NCBI RefSeq assembly: GCF_008831285.2 | Contig: NC_045150.1 | Location: 2,246,001 to 2,306,000 of the forward strand | Length of the DNA stretch: 60,000 nucleotides | Source: Nymphaea colorata | Taxonomy: Eukaryota; Streptophyta; Magnoliopsida; Nymphaeales; Nymphaeaceae | Direction of reading: 5' to 3' | Shown here: positions 45,001 through 51,374 of the stretch, one piece after another | Layout: each line of letters starts with the position of its first letter | Position numbering within the stretch: the stretch's first letter is position 1 | Position numbers and translations under genes: made by a program | Notes under the pieces: model-generated | The model's database searches: none | What the model was told of the DNA's origin: nothing | Seen by the model: only the letters and a program-made list of their open reading frames with translations

Positions 45001-46875
45001 ATAGTCATCATACGTCGCCCATTTTTACAACATCATTACTTGTGCAAAAACAAACCATCTTCAAATGTTTTCTCACATTCACCCATCATGCCAAGAAAAA
45101 GATACACCTGAAGATCCTTAAGATCTGAACCAGACTGAACCCAGAAGTCTTGGTGTGGCAAACTGAACGAAGAAATAGGTTAATCACTGGCGTAACCAGA
45201 AAAGAGAGAGCTAATCCCTATTCCCCATAAATGTAGCATAGGGAAGAAAACCATCTTCTTCATGCCAATGTTACCAAACCTTTCATGCCACCATGTCCTT
45301 TTCAAGGAAACAAAAAAAATGAAATGAGCCAGAAACCTTTCTACTTGTTTCTGTCCGTGATTAAGTAGAAAGAAAAAGGGGCCGCGTAGTGTACCCATGA
45401 GCACATACTTCATTGAAGCCATCAGACCTGGTGGCTGATAGAACGGCTTAACTTTCAAAAACTATGGCCACTTGAAGAGTTATCCTCTTCCCATATGACT
45501 CCCTTGAAAAACCTTGTGAGAGGTGAGATACTAGGTAATCCACGAGGCCTCCTACTGCAATATTCCACCCAGAAAGGAATATCAAGTATAATACTTTTGT
45601 CATCTGTATGTCATATATGAAGTTGTCACAACAACTCACAAGTATCCAAAAATAAAAGTTGTTTCCTAGATTCTCTTAGCCGAGTACTCTTAAAAAATTA
45701 AGATACCATTCACCCAGAAAAATTAAGATATCATTAGAAACTGACATGCTAGGTTTGAATATAAATTTCTGACCAGCCTTAATACCTTGTATCAAAGGTT
45801 TGGAACACATCCAATAGAGTCAAATAATTCCCTATGCACCTCCAATAGATGCCTTAGTTCTATTAGTGCATTGTATTTCATTATTAATGTAGTAGGTAAA
45901 AAGCAGAGGGAATACAGTTTTATTAATTGCTTTTCTATATCTCATTGCCAATAATTCAGCCAATTAAAACACATTTTATCAACAAGTTTGGCTTACGATG
46001 AGGTTTGGCTTACATAAGCAACTAATCTGAAAGGTGGACAACAAAAATGCTTTTACTTTTGAAGCTGTTTTCACATGGCACTTATGAAAACCTATGAAAT
46101 TTGATTGGCCAGCTAATAATTGTTTGCCATAGTTTTTGTATCTTCTGTTGCTTACATATAGAATATGGTGATGAGCACAAGTAACGCTAAGACTTTATAT
46201 AAGTTTACATGATAACTGCACCATAACAGCTTATAAGAGTAAAAAACAATTTCTCCCAGCAAGTGTATGAAAAAAATTGACCAAAACAATCACTGTTTAC
46301 AGTTGGCCCCAAAAATATTCTAAATTCGCCATCTGTGCCCACTTAGTGAAATGAAGATCCACAACCAACTCAAGGATCATGAAAATGGAGAAAAGAACAA
46401 GGAATGCCAGTAGCGATCACACAACAGAAGAGCAGCAGCAACGGCATCAACAACCTAAAGTGAACTCAGACGGAGACAAGGTTTAACTAACTGTTCAGAG
46501 TTCACCGTCCGAAAAGTTTGTTCGCCAACAGAGAGGCACGCAAACCACTTGTCCTCAAACCCCATGTCCGCCTGCAACCTCCAGCACCAAAGGCACATTA
46601 AAACCGAGCAAGAGATCATCAGAGAATTCAAGGCGACAGCAAAAACGTTTCTTCACCTCTCTTATCTCGATGCAGGCGATGCCAAAGAGATCATCAACGG
46701 TGAGTTTCGCGTGTTGGGAGGAAGGAGGGGCCTCCTCGTCTCCATGGCCGTGGCGGCCGAGGCGGTTTTTCAGCCTCCTATATAGGCCAGATATATGCCG
46801 GCGACGCGACTTCTCTCCGTCCGAAGACCCCGATTCCTGAACGTACCCCGTCGATCGGCACTGATTGTTTCCCAT
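7403..46875 (-). CDS. PSD2/PSD3: Phosphatidylserine decarboxylase proenzyme, C2/EF-hand type (PSD2/PSD3-like), 21 exons
   Basis: Pyruvoyl enzyme converting phosphatidylserine to phosphatidylethanolamine plus CO2; Arabidopsis PSD2/PSD3 act at tonoplast/ER (family knowledge). Coding exons, 5' to 3': 46657-46875, 46492-46571, 43959-43983, 37152-37211, 36903-36971, 35774-35866, 35611-35661, 27693-27776, 27109-27200, 25953-26108, 25750-25834, 23836-23947, 23052-23152, 22870-22917, 21591-21737, 10029-10124, 9840-9914, 9081-9173, 7876-7962, 7744-7794, 7403-7519. They sum to 1941 nt (646 aa plus stop) with consistent phases. N-terminus MGNNQC has Gly2/Cys6, so acylation is possible. A C2-like domain covers about residues 60-190 ([29 protein letters not shown]). 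EF loops are [12 protein letters not shown] (200-211) and [12 protein letters not shown] (236-247). CCPVCGE...HLTLC (264-287) resembles a metal site. The catalytic domain is about 300-646 ([38 protein letters not shown]), with GGST at 598-601. Intron 13 has a GC donor; the others are GT-AG. I see no disabling change. Confidence 0.93.
7744..7794 (-). other. PSD exon 20 with the GGST autoprocessing site
   Basis: This 17-codon exon reads [17 protein letters not shown]. In the family the proenzyme cleaves itself between Gly and Ser of the (L/G)GST motif, and the Ser becomes the pyruvoyl prosthetic group at the start of the small alpha chain. Here the cut would fall between residues 599 and 600, leaving an alpha chain of about 47 residues. 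The motif is intact, so the gene is predicted to be catalytically competent. Confidence 0.88.
8490..8884. mobile_element. MITE with long terminal inverted repeats (PSD intron 18)
   Basis: The left end, from about 8492 (atataggaattggt...gaccacatgggtaagagacaaaaacc), is matched in reverse complement by the right end at about 8826-8881 (atataggaaagtt...gaccacttaggtaagaaacaaaaacc), a TIR of roughly 55 bp at about 75-80% by eye. The interior is AT-rich and non-coding. It sits beside a TA microsatellite (8472-8496), so the target-site duplication cannot be read. It is non-autonomous; the superfamily is unassigned. Confidence 0.65.
11293..11459 (+). repeat. Copia-1 5' LTR
   Basis: It starts TG and ends CA, and is followed directly by the tRNA-Met primer-binding site. 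It carries a CT run near the 3' end. Against the 3' LTR there are a few substitutions, an insertion of about 8 bp in the 3' copy, and a 1-bp indel. Confidence 0.93.
11460..12616 (+). other. Copia-1 leader and gag remnant
   Basis: After the PBS this 1.15-kb stretch has no gag (UBN2-type) domain. It contains a direct repeat of 'tgtaatatgcagaaatcagcagcagtct' type sequence (about 11931 and 12011). A short frame from ATG 12420 ([12 protein letters not shown]...) looks like a copia gag start that stops at 12578, just before the protease. Most of gag therefore seems to be deleted. Confidence 0.6.
12617..13831 (+). pseudogene. Copia-1 protease-integrase remnant
   Basis: Two open segments, 12617-13234 and 13283-13831, are separated by in-frame stops around 13232-13275. 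The first shows the aspartic-protease motif WIIDSG and then the GAG-pre-integrase zinc motif ([13 protein letters not shown]...CDACQLGKH). The second shows the integrase core ([29 protein letters not shown]) and the C-terminal VFGCTCF/CVFIGYS region. It is broken in several places and cannot make a full polyprotein. Confidence 0.88.
14033..15698 (+). pseudogene. Copia-1 reverse transcriptase-RNase H remnant
   Basis: The RT start ([54 protein letters not shown]) is open at 14033-14488. After stops it continues in fragments, including YVDD near 14759, followed by an apparent small deletion. The segment 14912-15199 covers the connection domain and 15336-15698 the RNase H end ([40 protein letters not shown]). 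There are multiple stops and frameshifts. Confidence 0.87.
15706..15880 (+). repeat. Copia-1 3' LTR
   Basis: It is the partner of the 5' LTR and follows the polypurine tract. Its boundary is confirmed by the downstream CAACT target-site duplication. Confidence 0.93.
15881..16713. other. PSD intron 15 segment between two copia elements
   Basis: This is original intron sequence, with no coding signal, ending in a long AT microsatellite (about 16667-16713) that was the landing site of Copia-2. Confidence 0.7.
16714..16969 (+). repeat. Copia-2 5' LTR
   Basis: It starts TGTTGAAGTA and ends TTTCTACA. It is identical to the 3' copy over 256 bp, which implies insertion too recent for LTR substitutions to have built up. 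Confidence 0.95.
17038..17270 (+). repeat. (CCG/GCC)n low-complexity tract in Copia-2 leader
   Basis: This is a trinucleotide-rich tract, mostly CCG with CTG, CCA and CAC interruptions, between the PBS and the pol start. It yields long poly-Ala, poly-Pro and poly-Gly chance frames on both strands. These are not genes. Its GC content contrasts sharply with the AT-rich host. Confidence 0.85.
17821..18855 (+). CDS. Copia-2 protease-integrase ORF (frameshifted at 3' end)
   Basis: The likely start is ATG 17821 ([10 protein letters not shown]), which resembles a copia gag N-terminus joined directly to the protease. The frame is open 5' to 17725 without family similarity. The protease motif [10 protein letters not shown] is at about residues 18-27. 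Next come the GAG-pre-integrase zinc motif ([21 protein letters not shown]) and the integrase core ([29 protein letters not shown]). The frame ends at 18855 because a G run of five (18839-18843) is one base short of what the next frame needs. The rest of pol continues in the overlapping frame. A homopolymer sequencing error is possible. Confidence 0.88.
   Translation: MAASSSIDVMADCRMGEWIIDSGATHHMTGDPKVFHGYKLSSGKDRVSLADGSSISVAGKGSLPLLNKFLVHNALHVPHIPLNLLSVSKITKELNCELIFSADRCVMQDLVTGKRIGIGLASDGLYRLPMRAAQALMTAVSQATKNREDSLQLLLRWHERLGHLPFGLLRQLFPDICSRLDMTMVSCDVCHLAKHVRASYPLSSHRSNEVFAMIHSDVWGPAGIPSCHGFQYFITFIDDYSRNTIVYLLKDRSEVPTVIETFIAYVETQYGASVKTFRSDNAREYMCQSVDSFFRKKGIVHETSCSYTPPQNGVAERKNRQLLNMTRALLFQRHVPKKYWGMLC
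18837..21194 (+). CDS. Copia-2 integrase C-terminus, reverse transcriptase and RNase H
   Basis: An open frame of 785 codons, the continuation of pol after the 1-bp shift. It starts with the integrase C-terminal region ([30 protein letters not shown]). A linker follows containing a 12-residue tandem duplication ([12 protein letters not shown] twice, about 19250-19322). RT follows ([51 protein letters not shown]), then RNase H ([51 protein letters not shown]). The catalytic RT residues Asp in LDV and YVDD are intact. There are no stops. Confidence 0.92.
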   Translation: MGDAVLTSAYLINRLPSRVLNGKTPHSLLPGTREPFSLPLRVFGCVCFIHNHSPHIKKLDPRSIKGIFLGYSPTQKGYKCRDPSTGRAYVTKDVTFLEHVSYFGENPLQGEYSMSREEYSPSQEIQFTDFLDYRRDSVGPSSEVHEQEKNGPSSEVHEQEKNGECSTEAEEKCNRLFGQVYSRRRVCTDEVTGGENSTPNPISPSLDDPSRAQKQPVEEEIQTVAASEELPIALRKGVRSCTQHPIGNFVSYSRLSKDYKCFVSSLSLTMIPRNVAEAQSDPKWTYAMQEEMEALRRNMTWEVVKIPEAAHLVGSKWVYTIKYKPDGSVERYKARLVAKGFSQKYGIDYLETFAPVAKMKTVRVIISLAVMKEWKMYQLDVKNAFLNGDLEEEVYMCMPPGYEEPGKCCKLRKALYGLKQCPRAWFERLRLVMRQCGYHQGNGDHTLFVKRNKQKVTILLVYVDDMIVTGDDEDEIMKLKKLLAIEFDLKDLGKLKYFLGIEIARSGTSLVLNQRKYTLDLLKETGKLGCRPASTPLDAGHKLSLRDGEPLCEEAKRRYQCLVGKLIYLTLTRPDITFAVNVMSQFMHVPTDAHLKAVDRILCYLKRNPGKGLLYVKQDTLGIEGYSDADWAGCIDTRRSTSSYCIYLGGNLIVWRSKRQDVCSRSSAEAEYRAVAMGVSELLWLKVLLTDIGIKVEEPMKMYCDNKSAINLANNPVLHDRTKHVEIDRHFIRERIDAKELILPYMRSEDQTADVLTKALSSTSFERNVSKLGMFDMYAQLEGEC
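21189..21444 (+). repeat. Copia-2 3' LTR
   Basis: It is identical to the 5' LTR and overlaps the last bases of the pol frame. It is bounded by the ATATA duplication. Confidence 0.95.
21738..22869 (-). other. PSD intron 14
   Basis: A 1.13-kb intron between the IDHFK and TFNEFF exons. The part at 21925-22260 has the feel of an old repeat (A16 run near 21981; degenerate 'ccagatatgaatttaaatatggatgcagat'), but I cannot classify it. No exon is seen. Confidence 0.5.
23046..23054 (-). other. Non-canonical GC splice donor, PSD intron 13
   Basis: The exon encoding EFFK ends AAG, and the intron begins gcatga rather than gt. The next exon ([16 protein letters not shown]) starts after a normal ttatttcag acceptor at 22918. 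No GT donor near the junction keeps the family sequence and the phase, so this is best read as a GC-AG intron of 134 bp (22918-23051). Confidence 0.75.
28790..29063 (+). repeat. Copia-3 5' LTR
   Basis: It starts TGTCAAGATG and ends TTTTAACA. It contains a short frame of no coding value that is shared with the 3' LTR. Confidence 0.92.
29735..30574 (+). pseudogene. Copia-3 gag (with following RG-rich segment)
   Basis: A 214-codon gag frame (start [12 protein letters not shown]) carries the UBN2-type capsid signature: [76 protein letters not shown]. It stops at 30379. The next frame, 30383-30574, has the RG-rich [16 protein letters not shown] segment. A CCHC knuckle ([14 protein letters not shown]) follows near 30578 in another frame. 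Gag is thus broken at least twice, although each part is recognisable. Confidence 0.85.
30660..32334 (+). pseudogene. Copia-3 protease-integrase remnant
   Basis: The protease region [12 protein letters not shown] (about 30681) is followed by stops. Integrase segments are at 31168-31635 ([58 protein letters not shown]), 31529-31831 and 31801-32016 ([26 protein letters not shown]), with frameshifts between them. The linker (32055-32330) holds a short duplicated unit (TSNGAE.ENQV twice) and runs into the inversion breakpoint near 32330. Confidence 0.85.
32335..33650 (-). pseudogene. Copia-3 reverse transcriptase-RNase H, inverted within its own element
   Basis: Read on the minus strand this block shows RT ([72 protein letters not shown]), the connection ([36 protein letters not shown]), and RNase H as far as [13 protein letters not shown]. 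The first catalytic RT Asp is changed: RQLNVNNAF instead of the usual LDV. Frames are broken near 33060-33080 and 32570-32640. The remaining RNase H tail ([15 protein letters not shown], from about 33656) is on the plus strand, in the same orientation as the LTRs. Confidence 0.9.
33656..33855 (+). pseudogene. Copia-3 RNase H C-terminal tail
   Basis: The plus-strand end of pol, [20 protein letters not shown] then [21 protein letters not shown], runs up to the polypurine-like tract before the 3' LTR. Its missing N-terminal partner ends the inverted block at 32335, so the gene was cut between LAAN and HTKHIEV. Confidence 0.88.
33856..34129 (+). repeat. Copia-3 3' LTR
   Basis: It is the partner of 28790-29063 and is bounded downstream by the GACAG duplication. 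Confidence 0.92.
34130..35610. other. PSD intron 7 remainder with microsatellites
   Basis: Non-coding. It holds a (CA)n(TA)n tract (about 34771-34806) and a (CA)n then (GA)n tract (about 35050-35101). I see no exon or further transposon. Confidence 0.7.
36384..36707. mobile_element. hAT-like MITE with 8-bp target duplication (PSD intron 5)
   Basis: The left end ctatgtcacatgggtgct and right end (reverse complement ctatgtcacctgagttgg) form terminal inverted repeats. They are flanked by GAGTGAAG (36376-36383) and CAGTGAAG (36708-36715), a 7/8-matching 8-bp duplication as hAT-superfamily elements make. The subterminal parts carry GGTGC/GCACC-rich runs. It is 324 bp and non-coding. Related ends occur at 44359-44772 and near 3281. 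Confidence 0.6.
38889..39442 (+). repeat. Copia-4 5' LTR
   Basis: It contains a long imperfect AT microsatellite (about 38916-39062) that is much shorter in the 3' copy. Many substitutions separate the pair outside that tract, so this is the oldest of the four insertions. Confidence 0.88.
39883..40575 (+). pseudogene. Copia-4 gag remnant
   Basis: From ATG 39888 a gag-like frame starts ([18 protein letters not shown]) and is interrupted by stops. Segments 40028-40219 and 40244-40513 keep a capsid signature ([56 protein letters not shown]). A damaged CCHC knuckle (CYHCEE, then a stop, then HIKHKC) lies near 40675. Confidence 0.75.
40812..42300 (+). pseudogene. Copia-4 protease-integrase remnant with terminal RNase H stub
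   Basis: The protease motif [14 protein letters not shown] is near 40920. The GAG-pre-integrase motif ([26 protein letters not shown]) lies at 41182-41445. The integrase core ([28 protein letters not shown]) lies at 41543-41806, and [12 protein letters not shown]...CVFIGY at 41772-42059. After a short junction comes the RNase H end ([17 protein letters not shown]). No RT motif is present between them. Confidence 0.83.
42310..42758 (+). repeat. Copia-4 3' LTR
   Basis: It is the diverged partner of the 5' LTR, with an AT tract at about 42340-42376. Its boundary is fixed by the GTACA duplication. Confidence 0.88.
42908..43447. mobile_element. Non-autonomous DNA transposon with GGGCC-rich inverted ends (PSD intron 3)
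   Basis: The left end taaggttgggcattgggcc and the reverse complement of the right end (tagagctgggcatcaggcc) match well. Both carry further GGGCC blocks inside (ccgggcctgag; gggcccggccc). The flanks share only ATGC (42904-42907, 43448-43451). TA(G/A)GG(C/T)TGGGCA ends are common in plant hAT-type elements, but the expected 8-bp duplication is not clean. The interior holds a T16 run and no coding sequence. Confidence 0.5.
43959..43983 (-). other. PSD micro-exon 3 (25 nt)
   Basis: The tgcag acceptor, 25 coding bases and gtaagt donor give TARPVWNS once joined to the CA left by exon 2. This matches the C2-domain PVWNS motif of the family. It is isolated by a 2.5-kb intron upstream and a 6.7-kb intron downstream that contains Copia-4. 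Confidence 0.85.
44359..44772. repeat. GGTGCT-rich MITE-like repeat (PSD intron 2)
   Basis: It begins ctatgtcacatgggtgtgggtg and runs into a tandem GGTGCT/GGTGCC array (44385-44425). It ends in an inverted version (cgcacccatgtgagtctgtgacttag). The ends resemble the hAT-like unit at 36384-36707. No clear target duplication is seen. The interior includes a purine-rich (GA/AG) segment (44583-44670). Confidence 0.45.
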
Positions 46876-47090
46876 CTCTCTCAAATTGGAAGGTAAGAAC
46901 AGAAGAGAGAAGCAGAGGAGCTGTGCTCTCTCTCGACTTGCAGGGAAAGAAGGAAGAAGCACGACTTGCAGGGAAAGAAGGAAGGAGGAGAGGAGGCAGG
47001 CTAATGGCGGAAGTTGACGTGGCGTTGACAGTTCTCTGGTAGTAGGAGAGCGCTCGGACTCCCGCGCAATAAGAAGCCCTGGGGGCCAAT
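46876..47090 (-). promoter_or_regulatory. PSD 5' leader and start region
   Basis: The ATG at 46873-46875 is preceded on the minus strand by a CT-rich leader. The open frame continues further 5' (to 47208) but has no family similarity, so ATG 46875 is preferred: it gives MGNNQC, like the MGN/MGH starts of PSD2/PSD3. A 23-bp unit (cgacttgcagggaaagaaggaag in plus orientation) is repeated exactly at 46934-46956 and 46962-46984. I cannot fix the transcription start or a TATA box. Confidence 0.55.
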
Positions 47091-47099
47091 CAGCCCCCC

Positions 47100-49240
47100 T
47101 AGTCACTCGTTTGCGTCCATCAAATCTTTTTGGACGAAAATAGCCCTGGTCGTTAAGAAGATTCAAGCAGATGCCACTATATGTTAACGGTATTAGGTAA
47201 ATCATCATTTTCCAAATTCATCCTTATTGTTCCCGTTTTTCAGATTCGTGCACTTTCTTTAGAAATAATTGATACAAGTCGTGCATACCTATAGTTGAAT
47301 GTCAAAAGTCGTACTTGATTAATGGTGCAAGACTTAGATGTATTTTTAACAGTATGAAAATGATAGGAGTTGTTTTTTGCTATCACAATTTTTTTGGGAT
47401 ACTTTTTGAAATTTTTCTTTGCAATTTATACCTAAATTCATCCCCAAGGGAAAGATGAGATTCCTTCCTTTGTTACATTTGAGAGTCTCTTTTTGAAACT
47501 ATAAAAATGGATTCATTTTCCTTAATTACAGATGGTGAAAGGTATTTAACATATTTCAACTACAATCAACTAGGTAGGGACTTTCATTAAAGTAATAACA
47601 AATACAATTTTTCATTTTTTTTCTGCCCAATCTTTTCAAACAAGGTTATAGGTGGTGTTACGACTTTTTACCTGCGACGATGAAAGAGCTTAACCATCTA
47701 GGATCTAGCCACACATGATACATATGTGTCGTAAGGTTGTTGAAATATTTTAGTAGGAAAAAAAAATCATAACAAACAACCTCTCATATATTTATGTTCT
47801 CTCACAAAATGTCCTTGGATGTGAGAAAAAAAAAAACCATTTTCTAAAGGCAAAAATGAATAAACCCAAAAAATTTATTTATTTTATAACAATAAGCAAG
47901 TATCCATTTCATTATCAAAAATATATTCTCTCAAAAAGTATAACCTGCTTTGGTATCTTTGTCTCCTATCACTAAAATGCCCAACCACTTTCTAAAGGCA
48001 AAAATAGATAAGCCCAAAAAGGTTCTTTTTATAAAATAAACAATTATCCATCCCATGTATCGCGCTTTCTACCTCTCTACCATGTTAAGACATTGTCATA
48101 AATATTGTTATTGGATAAAATGTCTGTAAAATTTTGCAAAAGCAAAGTTCTTCGTTTTGTAAACTTCAAGAAAATGTTGACAATTTTAAAAAATTAACAA
48201 TCATAAAAACATTTTTAAAATTTAAAAAAAATTAAAAATATTAACAGCTTAAGAAAAAACAATGAGATTTTCATTATTGGCAAGATTTTCAAATGCTATT
48301 GATTTTTTCCTTCCTTGCATTTTCTATAAAAATTACAAAGTTTTTGAAAATCTTGCAATCTCTATGACACTGTTTTGGAAACATCAAATAAGCATTATTA
48401 GGGAATATTTGGTGATAAGAATACTATATTAGTGTTGTGTGGATCCAGATTGAGACAAATTTTTGGTAGAAAACACTCATTTATGTGTCATTTGACAATG
48501 GAATGAGTAAAAAATTGTTTTATGAATCATTAAACCAAATCTATGAAACACTTATAGTATTTTATAAGCCTACTACAATTTTTAAAATAATTTGTCACTA
48601 TATTTGCATTTTACATGCAACGAACTCATTTTTACAACACGGTTCGGCGTATAGTTCATGTGTGCGATTGTTGATTGGAACCCGCAAAGAATCCCAAGGA
48701 ACACAAGAATCGAAGGAAAGAATGTTCCTTTTCCTGTTTGACGGGTTTTGACCTCTCAGGTCTACGAAGACGAGACGGGGTGAAGTGGTGGGAGCCCACG
48801 GCAATAATGTCGTTGGCGACGAACGACAATCTTGACGGACATTGGCCACCAAACCTTAACAAATTAGTCCATGATATTTCTCAATCCAGCCAAACCGAGT
48901 TTGTATATTTTATCCTTTCTTGCTTTTTAAATATCAAATTATATGTAAGAGTCCATGATTTTTCTCTGTCCATCCAAACCTTCTACTAATTTGTATATTT
49001 TATCCACACTTTGTTAATATCAAATTGTATGTAAGAGAGAAATACGTTAAGAGACATGGGTCATATATATGAATTGTTAGAATTTTAAATTTTTATCACA
49101 AAAAAATTCACTGAATTGACATTAGCCACAGTTTATGAAGGACAACTGTTAATAGTAACTTTAATGTCAATTTATGCTATTTTTACTGACCAACTTTTAT
49201 ATTTTAACCATCCAACAACTATCTATCATACAACAACATT

Positions 49241-49281
<41 letters not shown>

Positions 49282-50060
49282 TGTTTTCAATGGTTAAAAG
49301 TTAGAAATTTGTAGTCAGATGGTTTAAAATTAAAAAGATATAGTCATTAAACGCATTACAAATGATTGCTAAAAACATCATGAACAATTGCTTACATCAT
49401 AAAACGTAGCTACTGCTATAGTGGCGACAATTCTATCGCACAAAAATAGTCGCCACAATTCTTTCAAAAGATAAATTTTTGAGAAACTGAGCGCTTGTTT
49501 GTTAATTTGTAGAATTTGTAGAAGTTGAGTGATATGACTTATTATCTGCCCAAATGTTATGTAGGTCCTTTTGTGATTTTTTCTAAAATGCACAGCCTGC
49601 TTTTTGTTTACTTTAAAAAAAAAAAAAGTAGCACAGTTTAAGATTCGTACGAACTTTTTGGTCCGTGACGATTTTACAGAACAAAAGTTTGTAAATGTTT
49701 CTCAAAGTTTATTTCTCCGACATAGTTTTAAATATATTAATTTTTAGTGAAAAGGCTCAAGGTTTTTAATACAATATAAAGTGTTCTCATTCAAGGGCAC
49801 CATAGCTCGTCCGACTGGTGAATGGGGAATCGATGAAAGACTAGTTGACGGTGTCTCCTTTCCACTCAGATCATGAGAGAGCCCTCAACTCCAAGAAGAG
49901 GAGGATCTTCCACTTTTTAGAAGCATCCCAACCATTAGCAACACAAATGCCCTCTGAACTATTAGTTCTTTTTTGCCTTTTATGCTCAATGCATTTCTCT
50001 CCCACTTTCTCCATTCCTGCTTTTTTTTAATCATTTCAATTATATTTAAATAATCTCTCC

Positions 50061-50122
<62 letters not shown>

Positions 50123-50449
50123 ACCCCTCTGCTACCCCACTGCCACTGCCACCGGAGCCGATCGCTAGCTGGTGGGCCTGCCGAGATCCGCCGGGCCCAC
50201 TGGCGAGGCGATGGGAGCCGGCGGTGGTGATGGTTGAAGAAATCCACCTACCACAGAGGGCTGGGTGGCCCGCCGGCACCGGGGAATGCCGCTGCCTGGC
50301 CTGCCGGCATTGGAGAATGGCGCCGGTGGTGCACTGTGGGCAAGATAGCAGAGGGAGGGAATGGTTAAAAAAATGTGAAAAAAGACTGTTGAGATCGACC
50401 GGCTCTAATGAGCAGTAATTTTGACACAAAATACCCACAGTCATGGTGT

Positions 50450-50518
<69 letters not shown>

Positions 50519-51374
50519 GTGACATTGAAACGGAGGAAAATATATCACTATGGTGTACGAACAAACCATGGGCTTGTTCAACTAATGAACAATATAAAAA
50601 CAGGAAAAGATGGTTAAAATATAATATATGAGCGTGTAACGTACTAAATATTAACGCCACCAATCACATATTTTAGGTCCTTTTTAAAGCGCCTGTGCAC
50701 GATCTTCATATTTCCAGAAACAAAAAAATGACATAAAATTAATAGTTTTAACGTACAAAAATTTTACGAACAAAAAAATTTAGATTGTTGGTTCTTAAAT
50801 TACTTGTGCAATCTTAATTTATACATTAGAGGACATCATTTTTATACGAATTTGTAATGTCATGTATGTCAAAATCACATCTACACGGTTAATCCAACCT
50901 ATGAAAGAATCAAACTTCGCCTGATCTTCTTAAACAATGTTTCCAAATTTATTAAATGAAAATTGCAATGTAATTTGTTACAGGGTAAAAGCTTGTGTAA
51001 TCACAAATAAGAATTAGGTGTACTGGCACGAAAGAATAAACAATGGGGCGAAAATCTCACAGCGAGCTCAGATGAAAAGAATATAATGACAAATTACTGT
51101 AACACCTGCTGTCTGCGCTCAACCGTGTTGAATATTTCACAAAGAATCATCTTCTGCCGTGTGTTGTCAACTCACCCTGCCACCAAAAGAAAGAGCCATG
51201 AAGTTCGCTCTTTTTCTTCAAAAAGATTCTCTATTAGACTATTACCACTCTGACCCTTGAAATGTGGTCGCTGGAAAAATCATGAACTCCTATCGAGTTG
51301 AGACAATTATAAAACCAGCCATCAGAACGTGTGCCAGAAGGACATACATTAGACCTCCTGCTGTTTTTCACACC
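47100..51374. other. Intergenic region between PSD and GONST1-like genes
   Basis: No protein-coding gene is supported. The stretch is very AT-rich, with a TA run at about 49245-49276, a small hairpin GTGGCGAC/GTCGCCAC (49421-49428 with 49449-49456), and a slightly GC-richer 200-bp patch near 48640-48860 of unknown origin. The SSR-flanked GC island at 50055-50518 is listed separately. It must contain the PSD promoter and the GONST1 3' end. Confidence 0.65.
50055..50518. repeat. GC-rich island flanked by inverted microsatellite arms
   Basis: The left arm (CT)n(AT)n at 50055-50119 and right arm (AT)n(AG)n at about 50449-50518 are reverse complements. Between them lie about 320 bp rich in CCGCC/GGCGG, including a diverged tandem pair of about 30 bp (near 50267-50327; gccggcaccggggaatg and gccggcattggagaatg). 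A chance minus-strand frame of 205 codons crosses it. It may be a small inserted element, but no target duplication can be read inside the SSRs. Confidence 0.5.

Noticed and set aside
45108-45124. Candidate extra PSD micro-exon (ag-bounded, gtgtat donor) between exons 2 and 3
   Set aside because: Extending exon 2 by 14 nt to the gttagt donor at 46491 gives VNSEQ and the correct phase, making an extra exon unnecessary.
46492-46505. Earlier gtgaac donor for PSD exon 2 (after FRT)
   Set aside because: It would put micro-exon 3 out of frame and lose the PVWNS motif.
46876-47208. N-terminal extension of PSD upstream of MGNNQC
   Set aside because: The frame is open but unlike the family, lies in a CT-rich leader with a duplicated unit, and the MGN start fits PSD2/PSD3.
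49421-49456. Perfect 8-bp hairpin in intergenic DNA as a regulatory site
   Set aside because: It is too short to exceed chance in 60 kb, and no neighbouring gene start gives it a role.
50046-50663. 205-codon minus-strand frame between PSD and GONST1
   Set aside because: It runs through microsatellites and the GC island, and consists of repeat-derived runs of Ser-Leu and Tyr-Ile without a domain.
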